Below, piece after piece: positions 1-8,145 of a stretch of 64,000 nt of DNA (position 1 is its first letter; the number at the start of each line of letters is the position of its first letter). The stretch is taken from positions 124,001 through 188,000 of the forward strand of contig CAKUBV010000005.1 in NCBI GenBank assembly GCA_934643455.1. The letters are read 5' to 3'. Under the pieces are notes generated by a model that was not told the DNA's origin, made no database searches, and was given only the letters and a program-made list of their open reading frames with translations. The position numbers and the translations under genes were made by a program. The DNA comes from Candidatus Proelusimicrobium excrementi (GTDB taxonomy: Bacteria > Elusimicrobiota > Elusimicrobia > Elusimicrobiales > Elusimicrobiaceae).

Positions 1-221
1 TGAGAATCCGCCCTTATAAAAAGTTCGTCCCCGCCAAGTTCTTTTGCGTTTTTCAAAGCAAGTTTAAGCGCGTTAAATTCAGCTTGGTTATTGGTGCATT
101 CTTTAAAGAAAAGCCCCTCGCTTTTAAGCATAGTTCCGCTTTTATCTTTAATTACGCATCCGCTTGCGCCGGGGCCGGGATTGCCGCGGCTGCCGCCGTC
201 TATATTTATAATCAGTTGCAT
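1..221 (-). CDS. RNase HI-family protein, 3' end cut by window edge
   Basis: The minus strand from an ATG at 221 encodes a peptide starting MQLIINIDGGSRGNPGPGAS, the beta-1 strand and first catalytic Asp of RNase HI (cleaves RNA in RNA-DNA hybrids). Further on, ECTNNQAEFNALKLAL carries the second acidic catalytic residue (Glu of the NQAE motif), and IRADS at the edge supplies the next Asp. About 73 residues are present and the rest lies left of position 1. The sequence resembles the bacterial RNase HI-like/archaeal short class (reverse-transcriptase-like fold) more than E. coli RnhA, so I leave the symbol empty. The start is the only ATG before IDGGSRGN. Confidence 0.85.
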   Translation of the reverse strand, partial: MQLIINIDGGSRGNPGPGASGCVIKDKSGTMLKSEGLFFKECTNNQAEFNALKLALKNAKELGGDELFIRADS

Positions 222-265
222 AATATCAGTATATAAAATTTGGCGGCCAAACATCCTGCACCGAA

Positions 266-297
266 GAAAACCCCGCGCTTATTTTATAAACGCGGGG
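266..297 (-). terminator. Rho-independent terminator of the Cys-rich gene
   Basis: CCCCGCG (271-277) and CGCGGGG (291-297) form a perfect 7-bp stem, followed on the minus strand by a T-rich run. It lies about 40 bp after the stop of the Cys-rich gene at 335. The 19 nt just upstream of and entering the stem are shared with the terminator at 7751-7784. Confidence 0.7.
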
Positions 298-334
298 CGG
301 TTAGTTGAGAACCGGGAATTTAGCCCGGAAAATA

Positions 335-985
335 TTATCTGCAGACGTATATCGTGCCGTTTTTTGTTACACACCATTTTCCATTCCAGGTTGAGCTGGC
401 AGGGCATGAACATCTGCAAGTTTTTAAATCGAAAGTAAGTCCGCAGCTATTACACCACTCGAGTCCGGATGGTTCGCAGGCTTCTTTTATACAGCTTTTA
501 TCCCAATCGCTCCATGTGCCGTCTGAGCAGCAGGTCCTTTCAGATGTCCCGCATTCCCCGTTTGCTTTATATTGCACATTGCCCGACTCACATTCCGCAG
601 CCGCAGGACCGCAAGAATACCACTCCCCGCAGCTGGGCGTTTCATCAACTATTTCCGATATTGTGCCGCACCCTTTTACTACTCCGGGAACCGTACAGTC
701 AAGGCACTGCTGCCCGGTTTTCGAACTATACCTTGTTTCTGTATAACTATATGCCGGAAGACTGCACCCGCCTTGATACATTCCTCTTACGCATTTACAC
801 CAACCGGAGCCAGATTGCTTAGTACCGTCGGGCAAATCCCTTGTGCAACTTACCCTGCTTTCACTGGAACCGCTGCATTCCGTTATAGGCTTATCAAGCG
901 TTTGCGCGTAGATGCAAGCACAAAACAGGAAGCAATAACATATCACAGTACAAAAAACTTTCACAGACCTCTTTAAACTAACCAT
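335..985 (-). CDS. Secreted cysteine-rich protein, function unknown
   Basis: 216 residues. A short basic N-terminus and hydrophobic stretch (about residues 8-26, ending ACIYAQ) form a signal peptide, so the protein should be exported. The mature part holds close to thirty cysteines in clusters (CSCPASSTWNGKWC, CGTSERTCCSDGTWSDW), like extracellular EGF- or thrombospondin-type disulfide-rich modules, but I cannot assign a family. A GGAGG ribosome site sits 7 bases before the ATG at 985, and a terminator follows at 266-297. A second, shorter Cys-rich reading frame at 7821 shares the 3' untranslated motif but not obvious sequence. Adhesion or surface interaction is only a guess. Confidence 0.7.
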   Translation of the reverse strand: MVSLKRSVKVFCTVICYCFLFCACIYAQTLDKPITECSGSSESRVSCTRDLPDGTKQSGSGWCKCVRGMYQGGCSLPAYSYTETRYSSKTGQQCLDCTVPGVVKGCGTISEIVDETPSCGEWYSCGPAAAECESGNVQYKANGECGTSERTCCSDGTWSDWDKSCIKEACEPSGLEWCNSCGLTFDLKTCRCSCPASSTWNGKWCVTKNGTIYVCR

Positions 986-1205
986 ACTTTTTACCTCCGT
1001 TTTTTAATTATCTTGAGCCGAAAAACCTCAACTAACACAAATAAAGAAGGACGACGAACGGCACAGATTTTTCAGCCTGAAATATAGAGGAAATTTATCA
1101 AAAAAAAAAAACAAGTCAACTGTTTTCGTTTTTTAACAAAACGCCCCGACGTACGACACGGCGCAAACAATGGGAAAAAAGAATATTAAAAAGAGAATTA
1201 ATACA
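986..1205. other. Gene-free spacer
   Basis: Upstream of the Cys-rich gene. It contains a run of twelve A residues near 1099-1110 and presumably the promoter of the gene at 335-985 (reading leftward). No open frame or RNA gene is visible. Confidence 0.5.
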
Positions 1206-1311
1206 TGTAGGTCAGGCTATGCCTGACGTTAAAAAGGAGTCTTTGTCAGGTAGAACCTGACCTACATTAATTGATAAAAAAGTTATGGAACCATTTTACG
1301 ACCGAATAAGT
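1206..1311. repeat. REP-like element, copy 1 with conserved tail
   Basis: Ends are inverted repeats TGTAGGTCAGG and CCTGACCTACA (1206-1266). Each end also folds on itself, GTCAGGctatgCCTGAC on the left and GTCAGGtagaaCCTGAC on the right. A tail of about 45 bp (1267-1311, TTGATAAAAAAGTTATGGAA...) is almost identical after copy 3 at 8369-8411. The form is typical of REP elements mobilised by Y1 (RAYT) transposases; none is in this window. Confidence 0.75.
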
Positions 1312-1384
1312 TTATATATTGGAATATAAAGAAGAAATTTTTAAGAAAAGAGAAATAATTATAAGAGTTAGAAATAAGTTAAAC

Positions 1385-1445
1385 GTAGGTCAGGCTATGC
1401 CTGACGTTAAAAGGAATTCCCTTTGTCAGGTAGAACCTGACCTAC
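1385..1445. repeat. REP-like element, copy 2 (core only)
   Basis: Same core as copies 1 and 3: GTAGGTCAGG...GTCAGGTAGAACCTGACCTAC, with a slightly different centre (AAAAGGAATTCCCTTT). It lacks the conserved 45-bp tail. Confidence 0.75.
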
Positions 1446-1517
1446 ATTGAATGAGTGTTTAAGTAAGCTTTCAGCGTGAGAAAATGTAAACTGCGTGGTT
1501 TGTTGATTTTGGAGCGG

Positions 1518-1602
1518 ATTTTAATTTTGTTCCGCGCGCGGTGTACTAAGAATGATGGCAACAAAGTTGCCGCAGTACCCAAGCAAGGAAAAAATTTAAA
1601 TT
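1518..1602. repeat. Long palindromic module related to the 8.6-9.1 kb array
   Basis: Three nested stems: outer AT-rich arms (1518-1533 against 1587-1602), a middle stem GG-T-GTACT (1540-1547) pairing with AGTACC (1574-1579) leaving one bulged T, and an inner hairpin GGCAAC/GTTGCC (1557-1571). The same plan with different bases is seen at 8637-8724 and 8821-8900. The flanking text (ttcagcgtgag..., gctagccgtgag) is also shared with that array. No coding function is visible. Confidence 0.65.
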
Positions 1603-1688
1603 CGCCCAAAAGCGACAAAGTGCTAGCCGTGAGTATTTAGCGACACGCGAGGAAAAATGCAACTTAGGCCGAGTCAAAACCCAAAGGC

Positions 1689-2378
1689 TTATAAGTCTTT
1701 CAGAGTATAATCCTTCTTCCCCTTCAACTGCCCGTCTTCAAAAATCCACTCTTCCAAGAGGTCGCCCGTTTCGGAATATTTCTTGGTAACGCCGTTGGCT
1801 TTGCCGTTTTTATGCGGGGCAATCATGGCTATGGTGCCGTTTTTATGGTAGGAAATTTTATCGCCCACGATTTGGTTTTTCTTATAAACGCTTTCGGACA
1901 TAACATTTCCGTCCTCGTCGTAAGCTTTGCACACGCCGTCCATATCGCCGTCGACGTATTCGGCCACTTCAAGTATTTTGCCGTTGGGATAATATTTTAA
2001 TCTTCTGCCGTTTTCGATATCTTTTACGTAGGAAAATTCTTCTCTGAGTCTGCCGTTGGGGTAATAAACGAAAGCCCGCCCGTGCAGCATACCGTTTAAG
2101 TATTCTTTTTCGACGTTCAATTTGCCGGTTTCATAAAAAATCTTGCTTGAACCGTTGCGCTTTCCGTCTTTAAAATAGCATTGGAAATACGTAAGGCCGT
2201 TGTCAAAAAACTCTTTTACCAAGCCGTCCGGCAAAGAACCTGTCGTCCCGATAATTTCCAAATTTTCATCAAGCTTTTCGGTATAGACTTCTTTTCCTTC
2301 AAGCAAATAAACGCGCAAAAATTTGCCTTTGTCCGCTCCGTCAAGAGCTTTAGTTTTTCTTACGATTAAATTTTCCAT
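1689..2378 (-). CDS. YwqK/MORN-like repeat protein
   Basis: 229 residues from an ATG at 2378, preceded by AGAGGT at good spacing; an upstream TTG at 2384 is less likely. The body is about six degenerate repeats of the form Y.NG.L..E..Y..G..HG (for example VYYPNGRLREEF, LKYYPNGKILEVAEY, SYHKNGTIAMIAPHKNG). This is the pattern of the YwqK family, commonly annotated as the antitoxin-like component of a toxin-antitoxin pair, and of MORN-type beta-hairpin repeats. No toxin gene is next to it. The start overlaps the end of the flavoprotein gene by 29 nt, so the two are probably co-transcribed. Actual function is unknown. Confidence 0.75.
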   Translation of the reverse strand: MENLIVRKTKALDGADKGKFLRVYLLEGKEVYTEKLDENLEIIGTTGSLPDGLVKEFFDNGLTYFQCYFKDGKRNGSSKIFYETGKLNVEKEYLNGMLHGRAFVYYPNGRLREEFSYVKDIENGRRLKYYPNGKILEVAEYVDGDMDGVCKAYDEDGNVMSESVYKKNQIVGDKISYHKNGTIAMIAPHKNGKANGVTKKYSETGDLLEEWIFEDGQLKGKKDYTLKDL

Positions 2379-3585
2379 ATTCAACCTCTATCGCCTTGGC
2401 CGCGGCATAACCGCTTGCCCATGCAAATTGTAAATTATATCCGCCGCAGCGGCCGTCTATATCCAAAAGTTCGCCGGTAATATACAAGCCTTTTACTTTT
2501 TTTGAGGCGCATGTCCCCAAACAAATCTCCGACGTATCAACCCCGCCGGCGGAACAGGAAGCCTCTTTAAAAGACCTCAGCCCCGCAATCGTAAAAGGCC
2601 AGCTTTTAACCGTTGATACTATTCTATCAAAAATATTATCCTTAATTTCAAGCAAAAGAGTATTTTTTCTGAGCCCGGCGTAATCAATAAGCAAATTTGC
2701 AAGCGTTGAAGGCAGTATCCCCGTAAAAAGTTCTTTTATTTTAAAGCCGGGGTACATAGCCGCGCGTTTAAGGAAGAGCTCTTTCAAAGCCGGAGCGGAA
2801 AACTGCGGCATAAAATCTATTATAAGTTTATCGCCGGCTTTGGCTCTGCGGCTTAAACTTAAAATATTATTCCCGGCCGCACCTTTTGAACCGAAAGTAA
2901 CTTCCCCCTCTTCTTTATCTTCAGGCGCGCAGGAAAGTGAAACAGAACAATACAGTTTAAGCCCCGCCAAACGTGCGGCCGCGGTTTCTTTAAAATCAAC
3001 CGCGCTCAAAGCCGGGCGAGGCGATTTTACCAAATGGCCCAAAGAACGCGCCAAATCATAGCCTTTCATGGTGCCCGAAACCTGCGGATAGGCCGCTCCG
3101 CCGCAAGCCAAAACCGCATAATACGCGCAGTAAGAAGCGCCGTCAGAGCATTTTAATTCAAAGCCGGCGCCTTTTTTACTTAAAGACAACACTTCCGTTT
3201 TATATTTAATTTCCGCGCCAGCGGCGGACAACGCGGCGGAAAAACAATCATTGACCGACGCTGCTTTGCCAGTCAAAGGAAAGTATCTTCCGCCCTCTTC
3301 TTCCCTGTACAAAAGGCCCAAGCCGTCAAAAAATTTAAGGCAGGCTTTGGGAGGGAGGACTTCCAAAACGGATTTGACAAAAGTTTTATCGCCGTAATAT
3401 TTGCCCGGCGCAGCGTTTATATTGGTAAAATTGCAACGCCCGTTGCCGCTTACAAGTATTTTGCGGCCCGGCAGGATTTCCTTTTCCAAGACAAGCGTTT
3501 TAAGCCCGGCCCGCGCGCAATTTAGGGCGCACATCATGCCGCTTGCTCCGGCCCCGACGATTATAACCTCATAATCAAATGCCAT
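2350..3585 (-). CDS. NAD(P)/FAD-dependent oxidoreductase, HI0933/YhiN family
   Basis: 411 residues. The N-terminus VIIVGAGASGMMCALNCARAG is a Rossmann dinucleotide (FAD) site followed by the acidic strand end LVLEKE and the family signature GRKILVSGNGRCNFTN. The C-terminus GLYITGELLDIDGRCGGYNLQFAWASG is the second FAD signature of the HI0933 (BaiN-like) flavoprotein family. Substrate is not deducible; relatives include bile-acid-linked reductases but most are uncharacterised. I chose the ATG at 3585 (RBS AAAGGTG) because the longer frame to 3672 would run 71 nt into the dUTPase gene with a low-complexity extension. It belongs to the minus-strand group that starts with dut or the CBS protein. 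Confidence 0.88.
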   Translation of the reverse strand: MAFDYEVIIVGAGASGMMCALNCARAGLKTLVLEKEILPGRKILVSGNGRCNFTNINAAPGKYYGDKTFVKSVLEVLPPKACLKFFDGLGLLYREEEGGRYFPLTGKAASVNDCFSAALSAAGAEIKYKTEVLSLSKKGAGFELKCSDGASYCAYYAVLACGGAAYPQVSGTMKGYDLARSLGHLVKSPRPALSAVDFKETAAARLAGLKLYCSVSLSCAPEDKEEGEVTFGSKGAAGNNILSLSRRAKAGDKLIIDFMPQFSAPALKELFLKRAAMYPGFKIKELFTGILPSTLANLLIDYAGLRKNTLLLEIKDNIFDRIVSTVKSWPFTIAGLRSFKEASCSAGGVDTSEICLGTCASKKVKGLYITGELLDIDGRCGGYNLQFAWASGYAAAKAIEVEYGKFNRKKN

Positions 3586-3601
3586 TTTTACACCTTTGCG
3601 T

Positions 3602-4024
3602 TTATTTGCTGCCGGTACTGCCGAATCCGCCCTCGCCCCTGGCGGTTTCGGAAAGGGAGAAGGATTCCTCAAAAGCGGGGTAAAGCGTCGGCAAAACTAC
3701 AAGCTGGGCAACCTTTTGGCCCTTTTCGAAAACAAAAGGCTTATCCGTAAGATTAAACATACAGATAAGTATTTCCCCTCTGTAAGGCGCGTCGACAAGG
3801 CCGGCCATTACTTTTACGCCTTTGCTTTCCACGGAGCTTTTACCCCAAATACATCCGCTTGTGCCCTCGTGCAGTTCAACGGCTATGCCGGTGCGCACTT
3901 TTGCCGAAGAACGCGGCGGAATTTCGGTATTTTCCAAAGCGAACAAATCCGCGCCGGAATCCGAATCGTGAGCCCTGCACGGCAATTTGGCGTCCGGGTG
4001 CAGCCTCTTTACTTTAATAATCAT
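3602..4024 (-). CDS. dut: dUTP diphosphatase
   Basis: 140 residues, normal for the trimeric dUTPase, which hydrolyses dUTP to dUMP and keeps uracil out of DNA. All five motifs are present in order: DSGADLFA (1), GKSSVESKGVKV (2), GLVDAPYRGEI with the catalytic Asp (3), KGQKVAQLVV (4) and the Gly-rich C-terminal RGEGGFGSTGSK (5). RBS GAGG six bases before the ATG at 4024. It sits 10 nt after the CBS-protein gene and 17 nt before the flavoprotein gene, so the three appear to be one transcript. Confidence 0.95.
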   Translation of the reverse strand: MIIKVKRLHPDAKLPCRAHDSDSGADLFALENTEIPPRSSAKVRTGIAVELHEGTSGCIWGKSSVESKGVKVMAGLVDAPYRGEILICMFNLTDKPFVFEKGQKVAQLVVLPTLYPAFEESFSLSETARGEGGFGSTGSK

Positions 4025-4033
4025 AAAAAACCT

Positions 4034-4894
4034 CTAAATTAATTTGAAAACGGCGAAGGATACCAGCGTAACCAATACAAACAGCAAAGCAATCAAAGCA
4101 GGCTTAAGATTAACCGATACGGACTTGGCCGGTACCGTTTCCGAAGAAGCGGCGGCCGGAGCCTCGCCTTTATCGTTATCCTGCAAAGACCAAAGACTTA
4201 CTACGCCCAAAAGCCCGCCCTCGGAGTCCGTAACCGGCAGGAAAGCGGCATTGTTTTTTAAAAGCAAATTACGCGCTTTTTTTACTCCGTCAAAAGGGCT
4301 TAACTTTATAAAATCAGCAGTCATTACCGAACCGGCCAAACTTTCCGGCGGATAAAAAGAAAGCTGATTTGTCGGCAAAACGCCGCAGAGCTTTCCGCCT
4401 TTGTCCAAAATATAAACGACAAGCGGCACTTTCGCAGACGGAAGCGTTTTTATACGGGCGATAATGTCTTTTACTTTGGCGTCGGTTTTAAAAGTTATAA
4501 AATCGCTCTTCATAAAGCGGGCCGCGCTTGCTCGCGGATAGCTTAAAACGTCTTCCAAAGCTTTTATCTGCCCGGGCTCCAAAGCGTCTATCAGGCGTTT
4601 TTTGTAATGGATGGGCAAATCCAGCATAATTTCCCCCGCGCGCTCGGCCTTAAGGCCCTGCATTATCCGCGCCGCCTGCTTTATGTGCAAGCGTCTTAAA
4701 AGGAATGCGGCTTTTTTGGGATTCATATTTTCCAGGCAGGCTATTATGGAAGAGGCCCTCAGCCCGGAAAGCCAAAAAACCGCCTCGCTCAGTGCGGCCT
4801 GCTCCACGGAAAGAGCCGCCTTTTCCGGGGAAGCGGAAATAAAATCTTCCAGCATTTTGGAGCCGCTGGTTTTATGCTGCATTGTATCAAACAT
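4034..4894 (-). CDS. MgtE-N/CBS-domain protein with one C-terminal membrane helix
   Basis: About 286 residues if it starts at the ATG at 4894; 4882 and 4855 are alternatives and none has a clear ribosome site. Residues from about 35 to 135 form the superhelical MgtE N-terminal domain (repeats such as LENMNPKKAAFLLRRL and GLKAERAGEIMLDLP). A pair of CBS motifs follows (GKLCGVLPTNQL, GGLLGVVSLWSL). MgtE magnesium channels continue with five membrane helices, but here there is only a linker and one hydrophobic tail helix (ALIALLFVLVTLVSFAVFKLI). It is therefore not a transporter by itself; a membrane-tethered nucleotide- or Mg-sensing partner protein is my inference. Divergent from the gene at 4951. 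Confidence 0.8.
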   Translation of the reverse strand: MFDTMQHKTSGSKMLEDFISASPEKAALSVEQAALSEAVFWLSGLRASSIIACLENMNPKKAAFLLRRLHIKQAARIMQGLKAERAGEIMLDLPIHYKKRLIDALEPGQIKALEDVLSYPRASAARFMKSDFITFKTDAKVKDIIARIKTLPSAKVPLVVYILDKGGKLCGVLPTNQLSFYPPESLAGSVMTADFIKLSPFDGVKKARNLLLKNNAAFLPVTDSEGGLLGVVSLWSLQDNDKGEAPAAASSETVPAKSVSVNLKPALIALLFVLVTLVSFAVFKLI

Positions 4895-4950
4895 TAATAA
4901 ATTATAGTATATTGCAAAGCAGGCGCAAAATATTATCAAGGGGAATATTT

Positions 4951-6114
4951 ATGTACTTTACAAAACCCGTCAACAAGCTTACGTTTCAGGAAGTGGTGCA
5001 CTTTTTAAAGCAGGGCGTGCCGGAAAACACCTTGCTCGACTATAAATATATGCTGCCTAAAGATAATGAAAAATTCGCCAAAACCATTGCGGCTTTCGCC
5101 AATTCCATGGGCGGCACGGTGATAATAGGCGTAAAAGACGAACACGATAAGCCCAAACCGCCTTTTACTGGCATAGCCTTCCACGGCAAAATACGCGGGC
5201 AGATAGAAAGCATAATACAAAACTATATAGACCCGATAGTCTTCGTGGATATCGCCACCTGCAAAGACCCGAAAAGCAACAATATGTTTGTAGTCGTAAA
5301 TATCCCCCAAAGCAATCTGACGCCGCACCTTGTCGGACGCCTGAAAAGAGCTTATATAAGGACGGGGCAGGCCTCCAGGCCGGAAGTCATCGTCCACCCC
5401 GATAAACTGCCCTGGCTTATGGATAACCGCCGCAAAAGCCAAAATCTGCGCCATATACTTTTGGATAAAGCCGAAGCGCACTTTAACAACTTTCTCAGGT
5501 CCGCCGGCAAAGAGCCTTCTTCCGTACAAGCCGTTTGCGGTTTTACGCTTATGCCCTTATATCCGCAAACGCCGATAGCAGATTATAAAGCTTTGCCGTC
5601 AATCTTACAAAAACTCGCTTTTGACTGCGCCGGGCAAACCTGGCCGGAGCAAGGCACGGTAAACAGCGTGCAGGACGGCATAGTGCTTAACCCCGCCCGC
5701 AGTTTAAGCGCATGGGAGCTTAACTGTTACGGATTAATATCCCAAAAAACCGTTCTGGCCGGGGAAGATCATTACATAGATATGCCGCGCTTTTTCAAAG
5801 AATGCGTATTGTTTTTCAAGACGGCTTCAAGATTTTACGAAGCGATAGGCTATATAAGCCCGCTCCTTTTAAGGATAAAAATAGCCAATGCGCGCGGAGC
5901 AAAAATAAAAACATCCGACGGCGACAAAAAAATTATAGAAGATTATGTCCGTATGGATAAAAACGTTCAGCCTCTGCTTTTAAGCGGAAACATGGCGCAG
6001 TTTTCTTCCGAAATTTTGGAAGAACTTTCTTGGTCGCTCAATTTGCCCATGCAGCAGGAAGAGGGCGGCTTGAAAACGGCTCATGATATACTGCAATCCT
6101 GCAAAATTATATAA
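4951..6114 (+). CDS. AlbA_2 (Schlafen AAA_4-type) domain protein
   Basis: 387 residues from ATG 4951 with AAGGGG upstream; a longer frame back to 4882 would overlap the divergent promoter. Residues about 20-140 match the AlbA_2 domain: the acidic start LLDYKYMLPKDNEKFAKTIAAFANSMGGTVIIGVKDE, then VNIPQSNLTPHLV and the AYIRTGQASRPE end. Such proteins are often called divergent-AAA transcriptional regulators, but biochemistry is mostly lacking. The C-terminal 240 residues are not recognised. nadB starts 10 nt downstream, so the two genes are probably one transcript; whether the protein regulates NAD synthesis is open. Confidence 0.8.
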   Translation: MYFTKPVNKLTFQEVVHFLKQGVPENTLLDYKYMLPKDNEKFAKTIAAFANSMGGTVIIGVKDEHDKPKPPFTGIAFHGKIRGQIESIIQNYIDPIVFVDIATCKDPKSNNMFVVVNIPQSNLTPHLVGRLKRAYIRTGQASRPEVIVHPDKLPWLMDNRRKSQNLRHILLDKAEAHFNNFLRSAGKEPSSVQAVCGFTLMPLYPQTPIADYKALPSILQKLAFDCAGQTWPEQGTVNSVQDGIVLNPARSLSAWELNCYGLISQKTVLAGEDHYIDMPRFFKECVLFFKTASRFYEAIGYISPLLLRIKIANARGAKIKTSDGDKKIIEDYVRMDKNVQPLLLSGNMAQFSSEILEELSWSLNLPMQQEEGGLKTAHDILQSCKII

Positions 6115-6124
6115 TTATAGTAAT

Positions 6125-7669
6125 ATGAAAATCATTAACGCGGACTGCCTTGTAATAGGCAGCGGAATAGCCGGTTCCTTATATGCTTATATAACGGCGA
6201 AAGCGGGGCTTAAATGCGTGTTGGTTTCCAGCGCGGACATAGACACCTGCAACAGCGCGCTTGCGCAAGGCGGGATAATATACGAAAAACACCCCGACTT
6301 AAAAACCCTTCTTAAAGACATACAGCTCGCCGGCGGCGGCAAATGCAACGAAAAGGCCGTCCTTTCGGCCTGCGAAGAAGGCTTTAAAGACATAGAAAAA
6401 TACTTCATTAAAGAATTTAACACGGATTTCAACCGCTCGGAAGAAGGCGAACTGCTTTTGACCAAAGAAGCCGCCCACAGCAAAAAAAGGATTATTTTCA
6501 GCAAAGACACCACGGGCGAAGCCATTATAAGCGCAATGCAGAAAAAACTTAAGAATTTAAAAAATCTTAAGATAATGCACCACTGCAACGCAATAGATTT
6601 ATTGACGCTTTCCCACAACTCTACGGATTATTATGATATTTATAAGCCGCTTACATGCTTCGGCGCTTATGTTTTGGACAACAAAACCTTGGAAGTCTGC
6701 GCCGTTACCGCAAAAAAGACGGTTTTAGCAACCGGCGGCATAGGCCAGATTTATAAATATACCACCAACTCCCCCGCCATTTACGGCGACGGCATAGCCA
6801 TGGCATACCGCATCGGCGCAAGGGTTATAAATATGGAATATACCCAATTTCACCCGACGGTATTTGCAAAAGGCAGAAGCGCACTGATATCGGAAGCCGT
6901 CCGCGGCGAAGGAGCCGTTTTAATCAACAAAAACGGCAAAGCTTTTATGGAGGAATATCACCCGTTAAAAGATTTGGCCCCCAGGGACATTGTCTCCCGC
7001 GCGATAGAACATGAAAGACTTAAAACCGGAGCGGACTGCGTTTATTTGGATTTATCCTGCATGAGCGCAGATTTCATAAAAAAACGCTTCCCACATATTT
7101 ACAAAACCTGCCTTGACGGCGGCGTGGATATAACCAAAGAACCTATCCCGGTAGTGCCGGCGATGCATTATTTTTGCGGCGGTATATATACCGACCTCAG
7201 CGGGCGGACAAACATACTAAACCTTAACGCCATAGGCGAATGCGCCTGTAACGGATTTCACGGAGCGAACCGCCTTGCAAGCACTTCGCTTTTGGAAGCG
7301 GCGGCTTCGGCCTCGCTTACGGCTAAAGCCGATATTAAGGAAATAAGAAAAAATAAATTCTATATTCCCAAACCAAAAGACTGGAAAAGCCCCGAAGCTC
7401 TGCCGGATAAAAACCTTATTTTGCAGGATATTTCCGTAATAAAAAGCACCATGTGGAACTATGTCGGGCTGATAAGGAGCGCGTCGCGCTTAAACCGCGC
7501 GGAAAAAATCTTAAGGCATTTGCATAACGAAATTTCCGTTTTCTATAAAGGCTATAAAATAACGGAAGATTTGCTTAAACTCAGAAACGCCGCCCAAACG
7601 GCATTACTGATAACTTACGCCGCGCTGAAAAACAAACAAAGCTGCGGTACGCATTACAGGGAAGATTAA
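6125..7669 (+). CDS. nadB: L-aspartate oxidase
   Basis: 514 residues. It oxidises L-aspartate to iminoaspartate with FAD, the first step of de novo NAD synthesis; fumarate can replace oxygen as electron acceptor in anaerobes. Seen in sequence: GSGIAGSLYAYITAKAG FAD site, NSALAQGGI, TGGIGQIYKYTTNS, MEYTQFHPTVF, SEAVRGEGAVL, LAPRDIVSRAI and HYFCGGIYTDLSGRT...GFHGANRLASTSLLEA, all typical of NadB rather than succinate dehydrogenase A, along with the lone context. The start is the ATG at 6125, just before the FAD motif. nadA and nadC are not neighbours, but nadD is 6 kb downstream. A strong terminator follows. Confidence 0.93.
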   Translation: MKIINADCLVIGSGIAGSLYAYITAKAGLKCVLVSSADIDTCNSALAQGGIIYEKHPDLKTLLKDIQLAGGGKCNEKAVLSACEEGFKDIEKYFIKEFNTDFNRSEEGELLLTKEAAHSKKRIIFSKDTTGEAIISAMQKKLKNLKNLKIMHHCNAIDLLTLSHNSTDYYDIYKPLTCFGAYVLDNKTLEVCAVTAKKTVLATGGIGQIYKYTTNSPAIYGDGIAMAYRIGARVINMEYTQFHPTVFAKGRSALISEAVRGEGAVLINKNGKAFMEEYHPLKDLAPRDIVSRAIEHERLKTGADCVYLDLSCMSADFIKKRFPHIYKTCLDGGVDITKEPIPVVPAMHYFCGGIYTDLSGRTNILNLNAIGECACNGFHGANRLASTSLLEAAASASLTAKADIKEIRKNKFYIPKPKDWKSPEALPDKNLILQDISVIKSTMWNYVGLIRSASRLNRAEKILRHLHNEISVFYKGYKITEDLLKLRNAAQTALLITYAALKNKQSCGTHYRED

Positions 7670-7692
7670 CTCACAAAAAAATTCTGACGGCG

Positions 7693-7720
7693 GGCCGGCT
7701 TTAAAAGCCGGCCTTTTTAT
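7693..7720 (+). terminator. Rho-independent terminator after nadB
   Basis: GGCCGGCTTT and AAAGCCGGCC make a near-perfect 10-bp stem, followed by TTTTTATTT, 24 bp after the nadB stop. Confidence 0.9.
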
Positions 7721-7750
7721 TTAAACGAAAAGTACGGTTTATTCAAAATG

Positions 7751-7794
7751 AAACCCCGCCTTTGCTTTCGCTCGGGCGGGGCGGTTAGTTGAGA
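7751..7794 (-). terminator. Terminator with conserved 3'UTR motif, second copy
   Basis: CCCCGCC (7754-7760) and GGCGGGG (7775-7781) pair, followed on the minus strand by TTTCATTTT. The 19 nt GCGGGGCGGTTAGTTGAGA (7776-7794) are identical to 292-310 behind the other Cys-rich gene, and in both cases another small hairpin lies immediately upstream on the minus strand. Confidence 0.65.
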
Positions 7795-7820
7795 GAACTG
7801 CTCTCCCTAAAAAATAATTT

Positions 7821-8138
7821 TTAATCGCAGACAACTTGCGGGGTGGGCCATCCTTTGGAAATACTTTTACAGCTGGGGCCTTTTATAGCGTCATATCCGA
7901 CTGAGCCGGAATCACAGCATATTCCTTTACAAAATTTAGCGGACCAATACCCGTTGCTTGCATTTAAATACATATTCCGCATGGCAGTATTTGCGCAGGA
8001 ATAAGAAGAAGACCATTTGCATTGCTCCGTACAAGTATAAACGGCATTTGATACGCTGGAGTGAGCCTTTGTAGCCCCGGGAGAGCAGAACAGCTTTCTG
8101 CGTAGCATAAACTTACGCAGGCAAAAAGCTAGGCTCAT
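7821..8138 (-). pseudogene. Short Cys-rich protein, probably a damaged gene
   Basis: From ATG 8138 the frame gives about 105 residues. The last 80 are rich in Cys and Trp (CTEQCKWSSSYSCANT, AKFCKGICCDSG) and resemble secreted disulfide-rich proteins. The first 27 residues are not a signal peptide: they are translated from a perfect palindrome (8092-8130) that appears to have inserted into, or replaced, the original 5' end. The open frame can be extended to a TTG at 8192, but that also runs through another palindrome. It has its own terminator. I take it as the 3' part of a once longer exported protein; a genuine short gene is not excluded. Confidence 0.45.
8083..8136. repeat. Perfect hairpin palindrome inside the Cys-rich frame
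   Basis: AGCTTT-CTGCGTA (8092-8104) pairs with TACGCAG-gcaa-AAGCT (8114-8130) around a 9-nt loop, extended by GAGC/GCTC at 8083 and 8133. Its position at the point where coding-like Cys-rich sequence ends suggests a mobile palindromic element. Confidence 0.55.
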
Positions 8139-8145
8139 GGCAAGT

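Noticed and set aside
1689..2378. A toxin-antitoxin pair with the YwqK-like protein
   Set aside because: Both neighbours are unrelated enzymes or repeats, and no small toxin-like gene is adjacent.
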